Assembly: GCF_008386315.1 (NCBI RefSeq)
Contig: NZ_CP043808.1
Span: 3,348,001-3,412,000, forward strand
Reading direction: 5' to 3'
DNA: 64,000 nt
From: Serinicoccus marinus DSM 15273
Lineage (GTDB): Bacteria > Actinomycetota > Actinomycetes > Actinomycetales > Dermatophilaceae
Shown: one piece after another, positions 9,135-17,630 of the stretch
Layout of the letters: the number at the start of each line of letters is the position of its first letter
Numbering within the stretch: position 1 is the first letter of the stretch
The notes under the pieces: model-generated
Database searches by the model: none
What the model saw: the letters and a program-made list of their open reading frames with translations, nothing else
What the model was told of the DNA's origin: nothing
Translations under genes and position numbers: made by a program

Positions 9135-9692
9135 ATGCCCACCGCCACCGACGTCGAGACCTTGGCCCGCACCCGGCTGCGCAGCCTGCGCAGCACCCTG
9201 GGGTACTCGCTCGAGGAGCTGGCGGAGCGCACCCACCTCAGCCCCTCGACCATCAGCCGGATCGAGACCGGCAAACGCACGCTCGGGTTGGACGTGCTCG
9301 TGCCGCTGGCTCAGGCGCTCGGCGTCAGCCTGGACGCGCTCTTCGAGACCCCGGGCGACGAGGACGTCGTCATCCGCCCGTCCCCGCACAGCTCCGGCGA
9401 CCACACGACGTGGCCCCTGAGCCGACCCGACGGACGCACGGTGGCCATCAAGATGCGCCTGGAGCCGACCACGTCTGCGCCGGCCCAGCGGGTGCACCCC
9501 GGGCACGACTGGTTCGTGGTCATCGAGGGACGGGTCCGCCTCCTCCTCGGGGAGCGGGAGATCGAGATCGGCACCGGCGAGGCGGCCGAGTTCTCCACGA
9601 TGACGCCGCACGCGATCCGTGCGATCGGCGGGCCCGCCGAGGTCGTCATGATCTTCGACCGGGAGGGGCAGCGGGCGCACGTGCATCAGTGA
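9135..9692 (+). CDS. XRE-family transcriptional regulator with cupin domain
   Basis: A 185-residue DNA-binding regulator. Residues about 12-67 form an XRE helix-turn-helix (LGYSLEELAERTHLSPSTISRIETGKRTLGL). Residues about 105-180 form a cupin barrel with HPGHDWFVVIEGRVRLLLG and the later TPHAI histidine motif, likely the ligand or metal sensing part. The ATG at 9135 is preceded only about 3 bases after a CATAAT -10-like box, so the mRNA may be leaderless. It is divergent from the flavoenzyme-methyltransferase fusion with a palindrome between them, so it probably controls that gene and itself. Confidence 0.9.
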   Translation: MPTATDVETLARTRLRSLRSTLGYSLEELAERTHLSPSTISRIETGKRTLGLDVLVPLAQALGVSLDALFETPGDEDVVIRPSPHSSGDHTTWPLSRPDGRTVAIKMRLEPTTSAPAQRVHPGHDWFVVIEGRVRLLLGEREIEIGTGEAAEFSTMTPHAIRAIGGPAEVVMIFDREGQRAHVHQ

Positions 9693-9701
9693 CGTGCTGC
9701 T

Positions 9702-9718
9702 CGACCACGTCGTGGTCG
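9702..9718. terminator. Perfect palindrome between convergent genes, terminator-like
   Basis: CGACCACG-T-CGTGGTCG, arms of 8 bp, lies 9 bp past the XRE-cupin stop and 61 bp before the end of the convergent CPBP gene. No T-run follows, as is common in high-GC Actinobacteria. Either a bidirectional terminator hairpin or a binding site. Confidence 0.4.
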
Positions 9719-9779
9719 GTGGGGACCACCCCGGGCGATCTGTGGGCTTGCGTCTTTCCCGGTCGCCCCGTTCTCGCAC

Positions 9780-10753
9780 CTACACACAGGGTGTGACCTC
9801 AGATCCGCGGCCTCGGTGTGTCACCCGGTGGTGGTAGGTGATCGCCAGGGCGGTGAAGGCGATGATGATGCCGTTGGAGAACCAGAACGCCGCCACGGAG
9901 ACCTCGTGCGTCGTGGCGTGCGAGAACCCGATGACGTCACCGATCAGGACCACCAGGTTGTTGACGACGTGCAGCGCGATCGCCGCCTCCAGACCACCTG
10001 TGCGCCACACGAGGATGCCCATGGCGAGGGCGAAGACGCCGATGTTGACCTGCCCGTAGAGGTCGTAGGTGTGGCCGAGGACGAAGAACGGGATCGGGAT
10101 GAGAATGCCCCACCACGGGCTCTTCAGCCACGCTCCGAGTACCTGCTGCGGCAGCCCCCGGAAGACGTACTCCTCGGCTGCGGCCTGAAAGGGGACGACG
10201 AGCAGAGCCAGGGTGATCATCAGCAGGGCGCGGTTGGTGATGCTGATGTCGAGGCTGCCCTGGTGCCATTGGACGAGAGCATCGATTGCCACGTACGGGG
10301 TGAAGACAAGGGCGGCCAGGCCGAGCATCGGCACCAGCAGCGCACCACGGAGGTGACCGGCCACGGAGGAGAGCCTGCCCAACGACTGCTTCTCGGCCAG
10401 TCGCAGGCCGATAGCCACGGCCGGGATCATCAGGGCGAGCATCCCGCAGCCCAGGACCAGACCGAGGGGGTGTCGAGGTCGAACGTGTCCGTTTCCGCCC
10501 ACACCGTCATGGCGGGCTCCAGGTAGGGGACGAAGTAGATGACGATCATTGTCAGGATGCCGGTTGCGAAAACCAGCACGGCGTAAGCGACCCCCGAGAA
10601 CACGACGGTCAGCAACGGGCGCCACCAACGAGGGCGGGCGTGGGTCAGTGCCACACGGTGGTACGACAGGTCGTTCTGGGTCGCGTCCCGGTCTTCGTCG
10701 GAAACCGATGATGGAGCGTCGGGGGAGGTCGTCGGGAGGATCTGAGTCGTCAT
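9780..10753 (-). CDS. CPBP-family intramembrane metalloprotease, frameshifted near residue 95
   Basis: Polytopic membrane protein of the CPBP (Abi/CAAX-protease-like) family, about 324 residues when the break is repaired. The three family motifs are present: AEEYVFRG (glutamate pair), FFVLGHTYD and HVVNN. The N-terminal part (MTTQILPTTS... to ...DTFDLDTP) and the C-terminal part (LGLVLGCGMLALMIP...) are in different frames. The switch is at the G5 run 10466-10470, where one more G restores continuity. The ATG at 10753 is inferred. The gene is divergent from the histidine kinase gene. Roles in the family include CAAX-like processing and bacteriocin immunity; none is shown here. Confidence 0.75.
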
Positions 10754-10812
10754 TCTTCGATCATGGGATTGTCGTGGTCGTCCCGGTATCAGGCAGGAGT
10801 ACACCAGCCGGC

Positions 10813-10845
10813 GCCGATGGGATCAACGAAGTTCATCCCATCGGC
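10813..10845. promoter_or_regulatory. 11-bp-arm inverted repeat between CPBP gene and sensor kinase
   Basis: GCCGATGGGAT, an 11-base spacer, then ATCCCATCGGC: a perfect inverted repeat in the 130-bp divergent gap. It is placed to act on both the CPBP gene (start 10753) and the kinase gene (start 10884). Probable operator for the adjacent response regulator or a regulatory hairpin; there is no T-tract to suggest a terminator. Confidence 0.55.
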
Positions 10846-10883
10846 TGACACTCGGCAGAGCTCCGGTCGCTTACGTTGAGCGC

Positions 10884-12217
10884 GTGTCCCAGCCCGAGCA
10901 TCCTCAGACTCAACCCGGACAGCATCAGTCCCCTCACGGTGACAGCCCGGACTCATGGGCAGCGCCGAGCACTGAACCCGTGATGATGCCGGCACCGCTC
11001 ATGGGGCAGCTGAACACCCCACACGCTCGTGACGAAGGCGCGCGGCGACGGCTCCTGCTGATGGTCGGGTCGTCGTGGCCGCGCCACTGGCAACCCTCGT
11101 GTCGTGGGGAACCGTGATCGACCGAGGACTGTCGGATGACCTGACGGTGCTCTTGATGCTCGTGGACATCGTCCTCGGTGTCGTCGCACTGGTCGTGCTG
11201 CCCCGAGTCCTGCACCGCGACAGCGGCCCGCCGCAGTGGCTGCTCGATCCGCGGCGGGAGCGTAGGGCGTTGCGCTGGGGCCTGCTGGTGATCGCCTGCT
11301 CGGCCTTCTCGGGGGGAGCGTTCCTGCCAGCCCTCATCGCGGTCAGCTCGCTGTCGGCTCGGCGTCGCCCGACGTGGATCGCCGCAGCCGTCCTGGCCCT
11401 GATGGGCGTCCTCGTCGTGGGTCTTCTCCTCGAGAGCCAGGCATATCCACGTGGTGACCTTCTGCTGGTCACCTTCGCCGGGGTGGGACTGGCCACCGTC
11501 CTCGTGGTGACCGGCCTCTATCAGGGCAGCCGTCGGGCGTTGCTGCACTCGCTGCGACGTGAGGCGGCGACCGCACGCGCCGGCCAGCAGGCCCGCGCCG
11601 AGCAGGCCAGAACGGCAGAGCGAACCAGGATCGCCCGGGAGATGCATGACACGGTCTCCCACCGACTCGCCCTCGTCGCGCTGCATGCGGGTGGGCTGGA
11701 GTACCGCGACGATCTGACTCCGGAACAGGTCAGGGTGACCATGGGCACGATCCGCCGAGCAGTCCAGGAGGCCTCGGAGGAGCTGGCCAATACCCTCACG
11801 GTCCTGCGCAGCGACGGCGCCGATGCGCTGCCCGCTCCCACCATGGTCGACATCCAGCGAGTGCTCGAGGAGGTCGTCGAGGCCGGAGCCCAGATCGAGA
11901 CAGACCTCTCCATGCCTGTTCAGGAGCCGCCCGCGACGCTGACGTCCCACCTGCACCGGGTCGTCCAGGAGTGCCTGACGAACGCGCTCAAACATGCACC
12001 GGGCCAGCCGATATCGGTGCGCGTCGACGGAGCCGTCGATGACGGCATCCACGTGGTGATCAGCAACCCGCTGCCTGACCGGGACGTTGCGGCGAGGGGA
12101 TCACGGGTCGGTCTGGTCGGCCTCAACGAACGGGTGGCGTTGGCTGGTGGCAGGTTCCGGGCAGAGGCACAGGGTCGGAGCTTCGTCGTGCGAGCATGGT
12201 TGCCGTGGCAGAGTTGA
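10884..12217 (+). CDS. Two-component sensor histidine kinase (HisKA_3), frameshifted near 11070
   Basis: Membrane sensor kinase of the NarL-partner type. A polar N-terminus (MSQPEHPQTQ...) leads to membrane segments, but the first helix is split: frame one ends in RRRLLLMVG, frame two resumes AAPLATLVSWG. One extra G in the GGG run at about 11068-11070 would join them as LLLMVGVVVAAPL. Further helices follow to about base 11525, then a coiled linker, the phosphoacceptor block RIAREMHDTVSHRLALV and an HATPase_c domain with N-box ECLTNALKHAPG and the glycine-rich VGLVGLNERV. Its end overlaps the response regulator gene by 22 bases, so the two are co-translated. The likely target is the divergent CPBP gene. 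Confidence 0.83.
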
Positions 12218-12840
12218 GGGTCCTTCTCGTCGACGATGAGGCGCTCATCCGGGCGGGGCTTCGGCTCGTGCTGGAGGGGTCGCAGGAGATCACCATCGCG
12301 GGGGAAGCGCGGGACGGGATCGAGGCAGAGCAGCTGGCACGCGAGTTGCGTCCCGACGTCGTCCTCATGGACGTGCGGATGCCGCGCCGAGACGGGGTGG
12401 CGGCGACCGCAGCGGTCCGGGCCCTGCCCGACGCTCCCGCCGTGGTCGTGTTGACAGCTTTCGCGACCGATGAGTTCGTCCTCGGGGCACTGCGCGCGGG
12501 AGCCGCCGGCTTCTTGCTCAAACATACGTCCCCCGGGCAACTGGTCAATGCGATCAGGCAGGCCGCTGCAGGGACGATGACCTTCTCGCCCGAAGCGCTC
12601 AACCGGTTGCTCTCGGCCGCAGGGTCTCCCGCGCCAGGGACGGAGCGGGTGGCGAGATTGTCCGAGCGGGAAGCTCAGATCGCCGAACGGGTCGCACAGG
12701 GCCTGACCAATGCGGACATCGCCGAGCAGCTCCACCTCTCGTTGCCCACGGTGAAGACCCACCTGGCGCGCATCTTCGACAAACTGGCGGTGACCAACCG
12801 GGTGCAGGTCGCGCTCCTGGTGCGCGAAGCGGGGCGCTGA
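12196..12840 (+). CDS. NarL/FixJ-family response regulator
   Basis: A 214-residue DNA-binding response regulator. The receiver domain has the acidic pair LLVDDEA and phosphoacceptor Asp at about residue 59 (VVLMDVRMP), and the conserved Lys in FLLKHTSP. The C-terminal LuxR-type helix-turn-helix (LSEREAQIAERVAQGLTN...LSLPTVKTHLARIFDKL) ends near the terminus. It overlaps the kinase gene and is surely its partner. The inverted repeat at 10813-10845 is the best candidate binding site. The gene belongs to a 3-kb patch of lower GC than its surroundings. Confidence 0.92.
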   Translation: MVAVAELRVLLVDDEALIRAGLRLVLEGSQEITIAGEARDGIEAEQLARELRPDVVLMDVRMPRRDGVAATAAVRALPDAPAVVVLTAFATDEFVLGALRAGAAGFLLKHTSPGQLVNAIRQAAAGTMTFSPEALNRLLSAAGSPAPGTERVARLSEREAQIAERVAQGLTNADIAEQLHLSLPTVKTHLARIFDKLAVTNRVQVALLVREAGR

Positions 12841-12863
12841 CCGTCCGTCGCCATGCATGAGGC

Positions 12864-15209
12864 TCAGAAGTTGCTGGCCATATTCGTGAATCGGCTGTAG
12901 TGGCCCTGGAATGCGACAACCACAGTGTCAGTCGGGCCGTTCCTGTGCTTGGCAACAATGACGTCCGCCTCGCCCTCGCGAGGCGACTCCCGCTCGTAGA
13001 GCGACTCGCGGTGCAGCAGGATCACGACGTCGGCGTCCTGCTCGATCGAGTTGTGAACCGCGATGCCGTTGGCGACGAAGTTGTGGCCACCGAGCACGGT
13101 GGCGTCGTAGACCTCCTCGATGCCCACCAGCTCCACCGACTGGATCTGCCCGAAGAGCACGTCGTTGACGGCTGCGAGGTCCAGCTCCTCCTTGTCCAGC
13201 ACATCGACCACCGAGCTCAACGAGCCAGCATCCTCACGCCTCATGACCTTGCCCACCTCGGCCCACAGCGGAGAAGGCTCCGACAGCCGAGGCGCGGCGG
13301 CGTGGCCTGCACCGTTTCGCACCAGCGCGAGAGCCCCCGCCACGTCTGGCCCCAGGTCGCCATGAGGCGCGACCTCCTGGAGGAAGCGGCGCTGGTCGTC
13401 CCGCTCCACAACGCCCAGGACGGCGCCCGCCACTGAACTCCGCTGCTCCGTGCTGATTCCGAAGCGCAGCAACTGTCGGGCGATCTGATCGAGCACCGAC
13501 GGGTTCCCGGGAAGGGAGATCGTGGGTCGCTCCTCGTGCGGGCTCACACCCACCTGCCCCTCGCGGGACCACATCGCAGCGACGAGCACGGCGATCTGAC
13601 GCTTAGACATGAACCACGCCTCGTCCGGGAGCCGAGACGCCCGACCCTCGACGAGATCGTCGGCCAGGGAGACCACATCGGCGTCGTCGGCCCACGGCTC
13701 ATGCCGCTCCGGCGCAGGGACGTGGCGCGGCACGGCGATGCGGTCGCCGGCGTGCAGGTCGCCGAGGGCCTTCCAGCCGTCGTAGGCCAGGAAGGGGTGG
13801 TTCTCCGTCGCTGTCAGGGTCTTGCCCGAGGTGAGAGTGAGTCGGAACACCGGCCGCGTCCCGGTGGCGAAGACGTGGGTGAGATGACGCCGGACATACC
13901 GCAGGGACTCGTCGAGGGACCACACCGGCACGTCGGTCGCGCCCTGCTCGTGAAGCTCACCGAGCGTGACCTCGGCCCCAGTGTCGGCGCGCAGCACGCG
14001 CGTGTCAGCGGTGAGGCAGCCCGACTCACGAAGGTCGCTCATCTGCGGCTTCTTGTCCGTCCGCTGCTCCGGCCCTCGGTTGAGCTGCGACAGCGCGATG
14101 ACCGGCACCTCGAGCTCCTTGGCCAGCAGCTTGAGCGCGCGGGAGAACTCCGCGACCTCTTGCTGGCGCGACTCGACCCGCTTGCCCGAGCTCATGAGCT
14201 GCAGGTAGTCGATGATCACGAGCTTGAGGTTGTTGCGCTGCTTGAGCCGGCGACACTTGGCGCGGATCTCCATGAGCGACATGTTGGGGCTGTCGTCGAT
14301 GAAGAGCGGGGCGTCGGTGATGCGGCCCTGGGTCTCGGCCAGCCGGGTCCAGTCGCGGTCGCGCATGTTGCCCTTGCGCATGTTCTGCAGCGGGATCTCC
14401 GACTCCGCCGACAGCAGGCGCATGGTGATCTCGGTCCGGCTCATCTCCAGGGAGAAGACGACCGTCGCCATCTGATGCTTGATCGCCGCGGCCCGGGCGA
14501 AATCCAGGGCGATGGTCGACTTCCCGACAGCAGGCCTGGCCGCGATGATGACCATCTGCCCGGGGTGCAGGCCGTTGGTGAGCTCGTCGAGCTCGGTGAA
14601 CCCCGTCGGCACACCGGTCATCTCCCCCGAGGACCCGGCCGCGTGCTCGATCTCGTCCATCGTGGGCTCGATGAGCATGCCGAGCGCCTGGTAGTCCTCG
14701 CCCCCGCGCTTGTCGGCGACGGCATACACCTCGGCCTGCGCGGCGTTGACGATGTCCTCGACGTCGCCCCCCTGGTAGCCGATCTGCACGATCCGGGTGC
14801 CGGCGTCCACGAGCCGCCGCAGCACCGCGCGCTCGGCGACGATCTCGGCGTAGAACGCGGCGTTGGCGGCGGTCGGGACCTCGGCGATGAGCTGGTGCAG
14901 GTATGCCGTCCCGCCGATCCGCTGCAGGTCGCCGCGCTTGGTCAGCTCGTCACCGACCGTGATCGCGTCGACCGGCTCGCCGCGGGAGTAGAGGTCCACG
15001 CAGGCCTCGAAGATGCCCTCGTGCGCCGGGCGGTAGAAGTCCTGGGCCTTGACCATCTCCGAGCACTCGGCGATGGCGTCCTTGGACAGCATCATGGAGC
15101 CCAGCGCGCTGCGCTCGGCGGCGACATCCTGAGGAGGAAGACGGTCCTCCGGGCCGCTCGGCGCACCCTGGTCCGGCGGTCCGTAGACGTCCATCTCGCT
15201 CAGCGTCAT
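12864..15209 (-). CDS. dnaB: Replicative DNA helicase DnaB with in-frame intein
   Basis: Hexameric 5'-3' replicative helicase. The mature protein of about 458 residues is split by an intein. The N-terminal domain (residues about 25-130) is followed by the RecA-like motor with Walker A AARPAVGKST (about 223-232), Walker B LVIIDYLQLM and LSQLNRGPEQR. The C-terminal 61 residues (SIEQDADVVILLHRES...) resume the helicase after the intein. ATG 15209. It is the first gene to the left of CIRCE/hsp20 and has DnaA-box-like sequences in its upstream region. The order rplI...dnaB matches other Actinobacteria, but here hsp20, a MATE gene and an AbiEi/DUF559 gene lie between. Confidence 0.96.
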   Translation of the reverse strand: MTLSEMDVYGPPDQGAPSGPEDRLPPQDVAAERSALGSMMLSKDAIAECSEMVKAQDFYRPAHEGIFEACVDLYSRGEPVDAITVGDELTKRGDLQRIGGTAYLHQLIAEVPTAANAAFYAEIVAERAVLRRLVDAGTRIVQIGYQGGDVEDIVNAAQAEVYAVADKRGGEDYQALGMLIEPTMDEIEHAAGSSGEMTGVPTGFTELDELTNGLHPGQMVIIAARPAVGKSTIALDFARAAAIKHQMATVVFSLEMSRTEITMRLLSAESEIPLQNMRKGNMRDRDWTRLAETQGRITDAPLFIDDSPNMSLMEIRAKCRRLKQRNNLKLVIIDYLQLMSSGKRVESRQQEVAEFSRALKLLAKELEVPVIALSQLNRGPEQRTDKKPQMSDLRESGCLTADTRVLRADTGAEVTLGELHEQGATDVPVWSLDESLRYVRRHLTHVFATGTRPVFRLTLTSGKTLTATENHPFLAYDGWKALGDLHAGDRIAVPRHVPAPERHEPWADDADVVSLADDLVEGRASRLPDEAWFMSKRQIAVLVAAMWSREGQVGVSPHEERPTISLPGNPSVLDQIARQLLRFGISTEQRSSVAGAVLGVVERDDQRRFLQEVAPHGDLGPDVAGALALVRNGAGHAAAPRLSEPSPLWAEVGKVMRREDAGSLSSVVDVLDKEELDLAAVNDVLFGQIQSVELVGIEEVYDATVLGGHNFVANGIAVHNSIEQDADVVILLHRESLYERESPREGEADVIVAKHRNGPTDTVVVAFQGHYSRFTNMASNF
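13050..14018 (-). mobile_element. DnaB intein (323 residues)
   Basis: Protein-splicing element at residues 398-720 of the DnaB precursor, inserted between SDLRESG and SIEQDAD. Block A begins CLTADTRVLRADTG (Cys1); block B is TATENHPFLA with the TxxH histidine; block F is VYDATVLGGHNFVANG and block G ends VHN with Ser as the +1 residue, so splicing chemistry looks complete. The middle 200 residues keep the outline of a LAGLIDADG endonuclease domain (LPDEAWFMSKRQIAVLVAAMWSREG, where active relatives usually have LWATDG) but acidic catalytic residues appear lost, so homing is probably inactive. Confidence 0.9.
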
Positions 15210-15329
15210 ACCGCCTCCTCGCCCGTCGTCAGCACGTGCTCAACCTGTGCGAGAAGTCCAGCACCCACCGCCGACAGACCCGCAATCGGCCTACCGTACG
15301 GCCGAGGTCACCGACCCGCAGCATCCCCG

Positions 15330-15480
15330 TGTGGACGACCTGGGGACACGGTGTGGAGGCCGTGGGGACAACCCACCCCACGTCCCAGCACGGCGTGTGG
15401 ACAACACTGTGGAAACTCACGGAACTTTCGTCACATCAGGGCTGTGACCTGCGGCGACGCGGCACCCCGGTTGTGGATCA
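15330..15480. promoter_or_regulatory. Cluster of DnaA-box-like sequences upstream of dnaB
   Basis: The 380-bp gap between dnaB and hsp20 holds TGTGGACAA (15396-15404, exact complement of the actinobacterial box TTGTCCACA), plus near matches TGTGGACGA (15330-15338), TGTGGAAAC (15408-15416) and TGTGGATCA (15472-15480), all in the same orientation. This could mark DnaA control of dnaB or a DnaA-binding locus near the origin. No AT-rich unwinding region is evident, so it is not called an origin. Confidence 0.45.
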
Positions 15481-15528
15481 AAATTGGTGGACCCGCACGC
15501 CGCACGGACTTGACGAAACGTCCCGGCG

Positions 15529-15555
15529 TTAGCACTCTATTACTGAGAGTGCTAA
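15529..15555. promoter_or_regulatory. CIRCE element (HrcA operator)
   Basis: TTAGCACTC, 9 bases, GAGTGCTAA: an exact match to the CIRCE inverted repeat bound by the heat-shock repressor HrcA. It lies 34 bp upstream of the hsp20 ATG and overlaps or follows its promoter, so hsp20 should be heat-inducible. Confidence 0.97.
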
Positions 15556-15589
15556 CGCACCTCGACAGAACTGGACAAGGGAGGACACA

Positions 15590-16046
15590 ATGACCCGCTT
15601 TGACCCGCTGCGCGAGATGGACCGTCTGATGTCCGAGATGCGCACCCCCGCCCACGGCCGCCGCCGCGATGCCGATGGACCTCTACCGCACCGGCGAGCG
15701 CTACGTCGCCCGCGTCGACCTGCCCGGAGTCGATCCGTCGTCCATCGACATCGACGTCGAGGACCGGACCCTCACGTTGCGTGCCGAGCGCAGCGAGGAG
15801 AGGGACGTCGAGCAGTGGCTCTCGCACGAGCGCCCTGCCGGCACCTTCGCCCGGCAACTAACCCTCGGATACGGCGTCGCCCTCGACCGGATCGAGGCCG
15901 ACTACAGCGACGGCGTGCTGACCCTGACCTTCCCGGTCGCCGAGGAGGCCAAGCCGCGCAAGATCCAGGTCTCGCACGGCGGACAGCACAGCATCGAGGG
16001 CCAGACGGTCGAGCAGGGCGGCCACGACCAGGAGGCAGCGAGCTGA
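15590..16046 (+). CDS. Small heat-shock protein Hsp20/alpha-crystallin, frameshifted near 15660
   Basis: ATP-independent chaperone of about 150 residues. A GGGAGG box lies 8 bases before the ATG at 15590, and the N-terminus MTRFDPLREMDRLMSEM is typical. At the CGC-repeat around 15655-15668 the frame changes: from 15669 the next frame reads MPMDLYRTGERYVARVDLPGV and the whole alpha-crystallin domain to VAEEAKPRKIQV. Removing one base joins them as in homologues, so this is probably a sequence error. Control by HrcA is clear from the CIRCE element upstream. The MATE gene begins 32 bp downstream. Confidence 0.88.
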
Positions 16047-16077
16047 CCATCGACCACCGCCTCACGTCCCGGCTCTC

Positions 16078-17418
16078 GTGACCGAGGACGGGGCGCACGG
16101 CGGGCACGGTCAGGCACGGGAGATCCTGCGCCTGGCCGTGCCCGCGTTCCTGGCCCTGGTCGCCGAGCCGCTCTTCCTGCTCGCCGACTCCGCGATCGTC
16201 GGCAACCTCGGCACCGCCGCGCTGGCCGGTCTCGGGGTCGCCAGCGCCGTGCTGCTCACTGCGGTCAACATCTTCATCTTCCTCGCCTACGGCACCACCG
16301 CGGTCGTCGCCCGCCGGCTCGGTGCCGGAGACGAACGGGGCGCGGTCAGCGCCGGCATCGACGGGGTCTGGCTCGCGCTGCTGCTCGGCGCGGTCGGCGC
16401 CGCCTTCACCGCTCTGCTCGCGCAGCCGCTGGTCCAGCTCTTCGGCGCCGGCGATGCGGTCGTGGCCGAGGCGGTGACCTACCTGCGCTGGTCGGCCCTC
16501 GGCATACCCTCCATGCTCGTCGTGCTCGCCGCGACCGGGGTGCTGCGAGGGCTGCAGGACACGCGGACCCCGCTCGTGGCCTCCGTCGTCGGCTTCACTG
16601 GCAACGCGGCGCTCTCGCTGATGCTCGTGCACGGGGTCGGGTGGGGCATCGCCGGCGCCGCGATCGGGACGGTCGTCGCGCAGACCGGTATGGCGCTCGG
16701 TCTCGTCCTCGTCGTCGTCCGCGGGGCCCGGCGGCTGGGGTCGTCCCTGACCTTCCACGGCGCGGGCGTGCTGCGGGCGGCGCGGGGGGGCATACCCCTG
16801 CTCGTGCGGACCATCGCGCTGCGCGCGGCGCTGCTGCTCACCACCTGGTCGGCCGCCGGGCTGGGCGACGAGCAGCTGGCGGCGCACCAGGTGGCGCTGA
16901 CGGTATGGTCCACGCTCGCCTTCGCCCTCGACGCGCTGGCCATCGCCGCCCAGGCGCTCACCGGCAAGACCCTGGGTGCCAGCGACGTCACGGGGACGCG
17001 GGAGGCGACAGCACTGATGGTGCGGTGGTCGGTGTGGTTCGGCGTGATCCTGGCCGTGCTCATCGTCGCGCTGCACCGCGTCATCCCGCTCGGCTTCAGC
17101 CAGGACGCCGACGTGCGGGCCGCCCTGGCCGCGGCCCTGCTCGTCGTGGCGGTCGGCCAGCCGATCGCCGGGATCGCCTTCATCCTGGATGGTGTGCTCA
17201 TCGGCGCCGGCGACACCCGGTGGTTGGCGTGGGCGCAGACCGCGGCGACCGTGGCCTACCTCCCGATGGTGCTGGGGGTCCGGCTCAGCGGTGTCGACGG
17301 CACGACCGGGCTGATCTGGCTGTGGGTCGCCTTCACCGGGTTCATGACCGTGCGCTCGATGCTCATGTGGCGGCGGGCGCGCGGCGAGGCGTGGATGGTG
17401 GTCGGCGCCGAGCGGTGA
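16078..17418 (+). CDS. MATE-family efflux transporter (DinF-like)
   Basis: A 446-residue polytopic membrane protein with about twelve hydrophobic segments in two similar halves. It begins REILRLAVPAFLALVAEPLFLLADSAIVGNLGTAALAGLGVA, the signature start of DinF-type MATE transporters, and the second half has QVALTVWSTLAFALDALAIAAQALTGK. It should exchange protons or sodium for organic cations or drugs. GTG 16078 is the first start in frame. Two copies of GGCATACC encode Gly-Ile-Pro with the rare ATA codon (16501, 16789). The palindrome pair at 17473 begins 55 bp after the stop. Confidence 0.92.
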   Translation: MTEDGAHGGHGQAREILRLAVPAFLALVAEPLFLLADSAIVGNLGTAALAGLGVASAVLLTAVNIFIFLAYGTTAVVARRLGAGDERGAVSAGIDGVWLALLLGAVGAAFTALLAQPLVQLFGAGDAVVAEAVTYLRWSALGIPSMLVVLAATGVLRGLQDTRTPLVASVVGFTGNAALSLMLVHGVGWGIAGAAIGTVVAQTGMALGLVLVVVRGARRLGSSLTFHGAGVLRAARGGIPLLVRTIALRAALLLTTWSAAGLGDEQLAAHQVALTVWSTLAFALDALAIAAQALTGKTLGASDVTGTREATALMVRWSVWFGVILAVLIVALHRVIPLGFSQDADVRAALAAALLVVAVGQPIAGIAFILDGVLIGAGDTRWLAWAQTAATVAYLPMVLGVRLSGVDGTTGLIWLWVAFTGFMTVRSMLMWRRARGEAWMVVGAER

Positions 17419-17472
17419 GCGGCAGGGGGCAGTGCCCCGGCGGGCTTGGCGCCGTTCCTCGAGGCCTAGGCC

Positions 17473-17572
17473 GACCGTGGAAGTGTCGCCCCGGCGGCGC
17501 ATCCACGGTCAGCAGCCGCTGTCAGCCCCCAGCCGACCGTGACACTGCTGCCGCGGCGACGCTTCGAGGGTC
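17473..17572. repeat. Two 38-bp palindromic repeat units, 62-bp period (upstream of DUF559 gene)
   Basis: Units at 17473-17510 and 17535-17572, separated by 24 bp. The first starts GACCGTGGAA and ends ATCCACGGTC and folds as an 18-2-18 hairpin in which inner T:G positions would pair as G-U in RNA. The spacer holds CCGCTGTC, also found in spacers of the larger array at 18598-18984. The rest of the 212-bp gap (17419-17630) shows nothing else. Confidence 0.8.
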
Positions 17573-17630
17573 CAGGAGTGGCCTGTGGATAGGTTCAGCG
17601 AGGCGTCGTCGGTGCGTCGCAGACTGGGGT

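Noticed and set aside
10466..10470. Phase-variable G5 tract in the CPBP gene
   Set aside because: Tract is short and similar breaks occur in housekeeping genes, so sequencing indel is the simpler reading.
15210..15589. Chromosomal origin (DnaA boxes next to dnaB)
   Set aside because: Only one exact box, no AT-rich stretch, and no dnaA or dnaN nearby; treated as regulatory.
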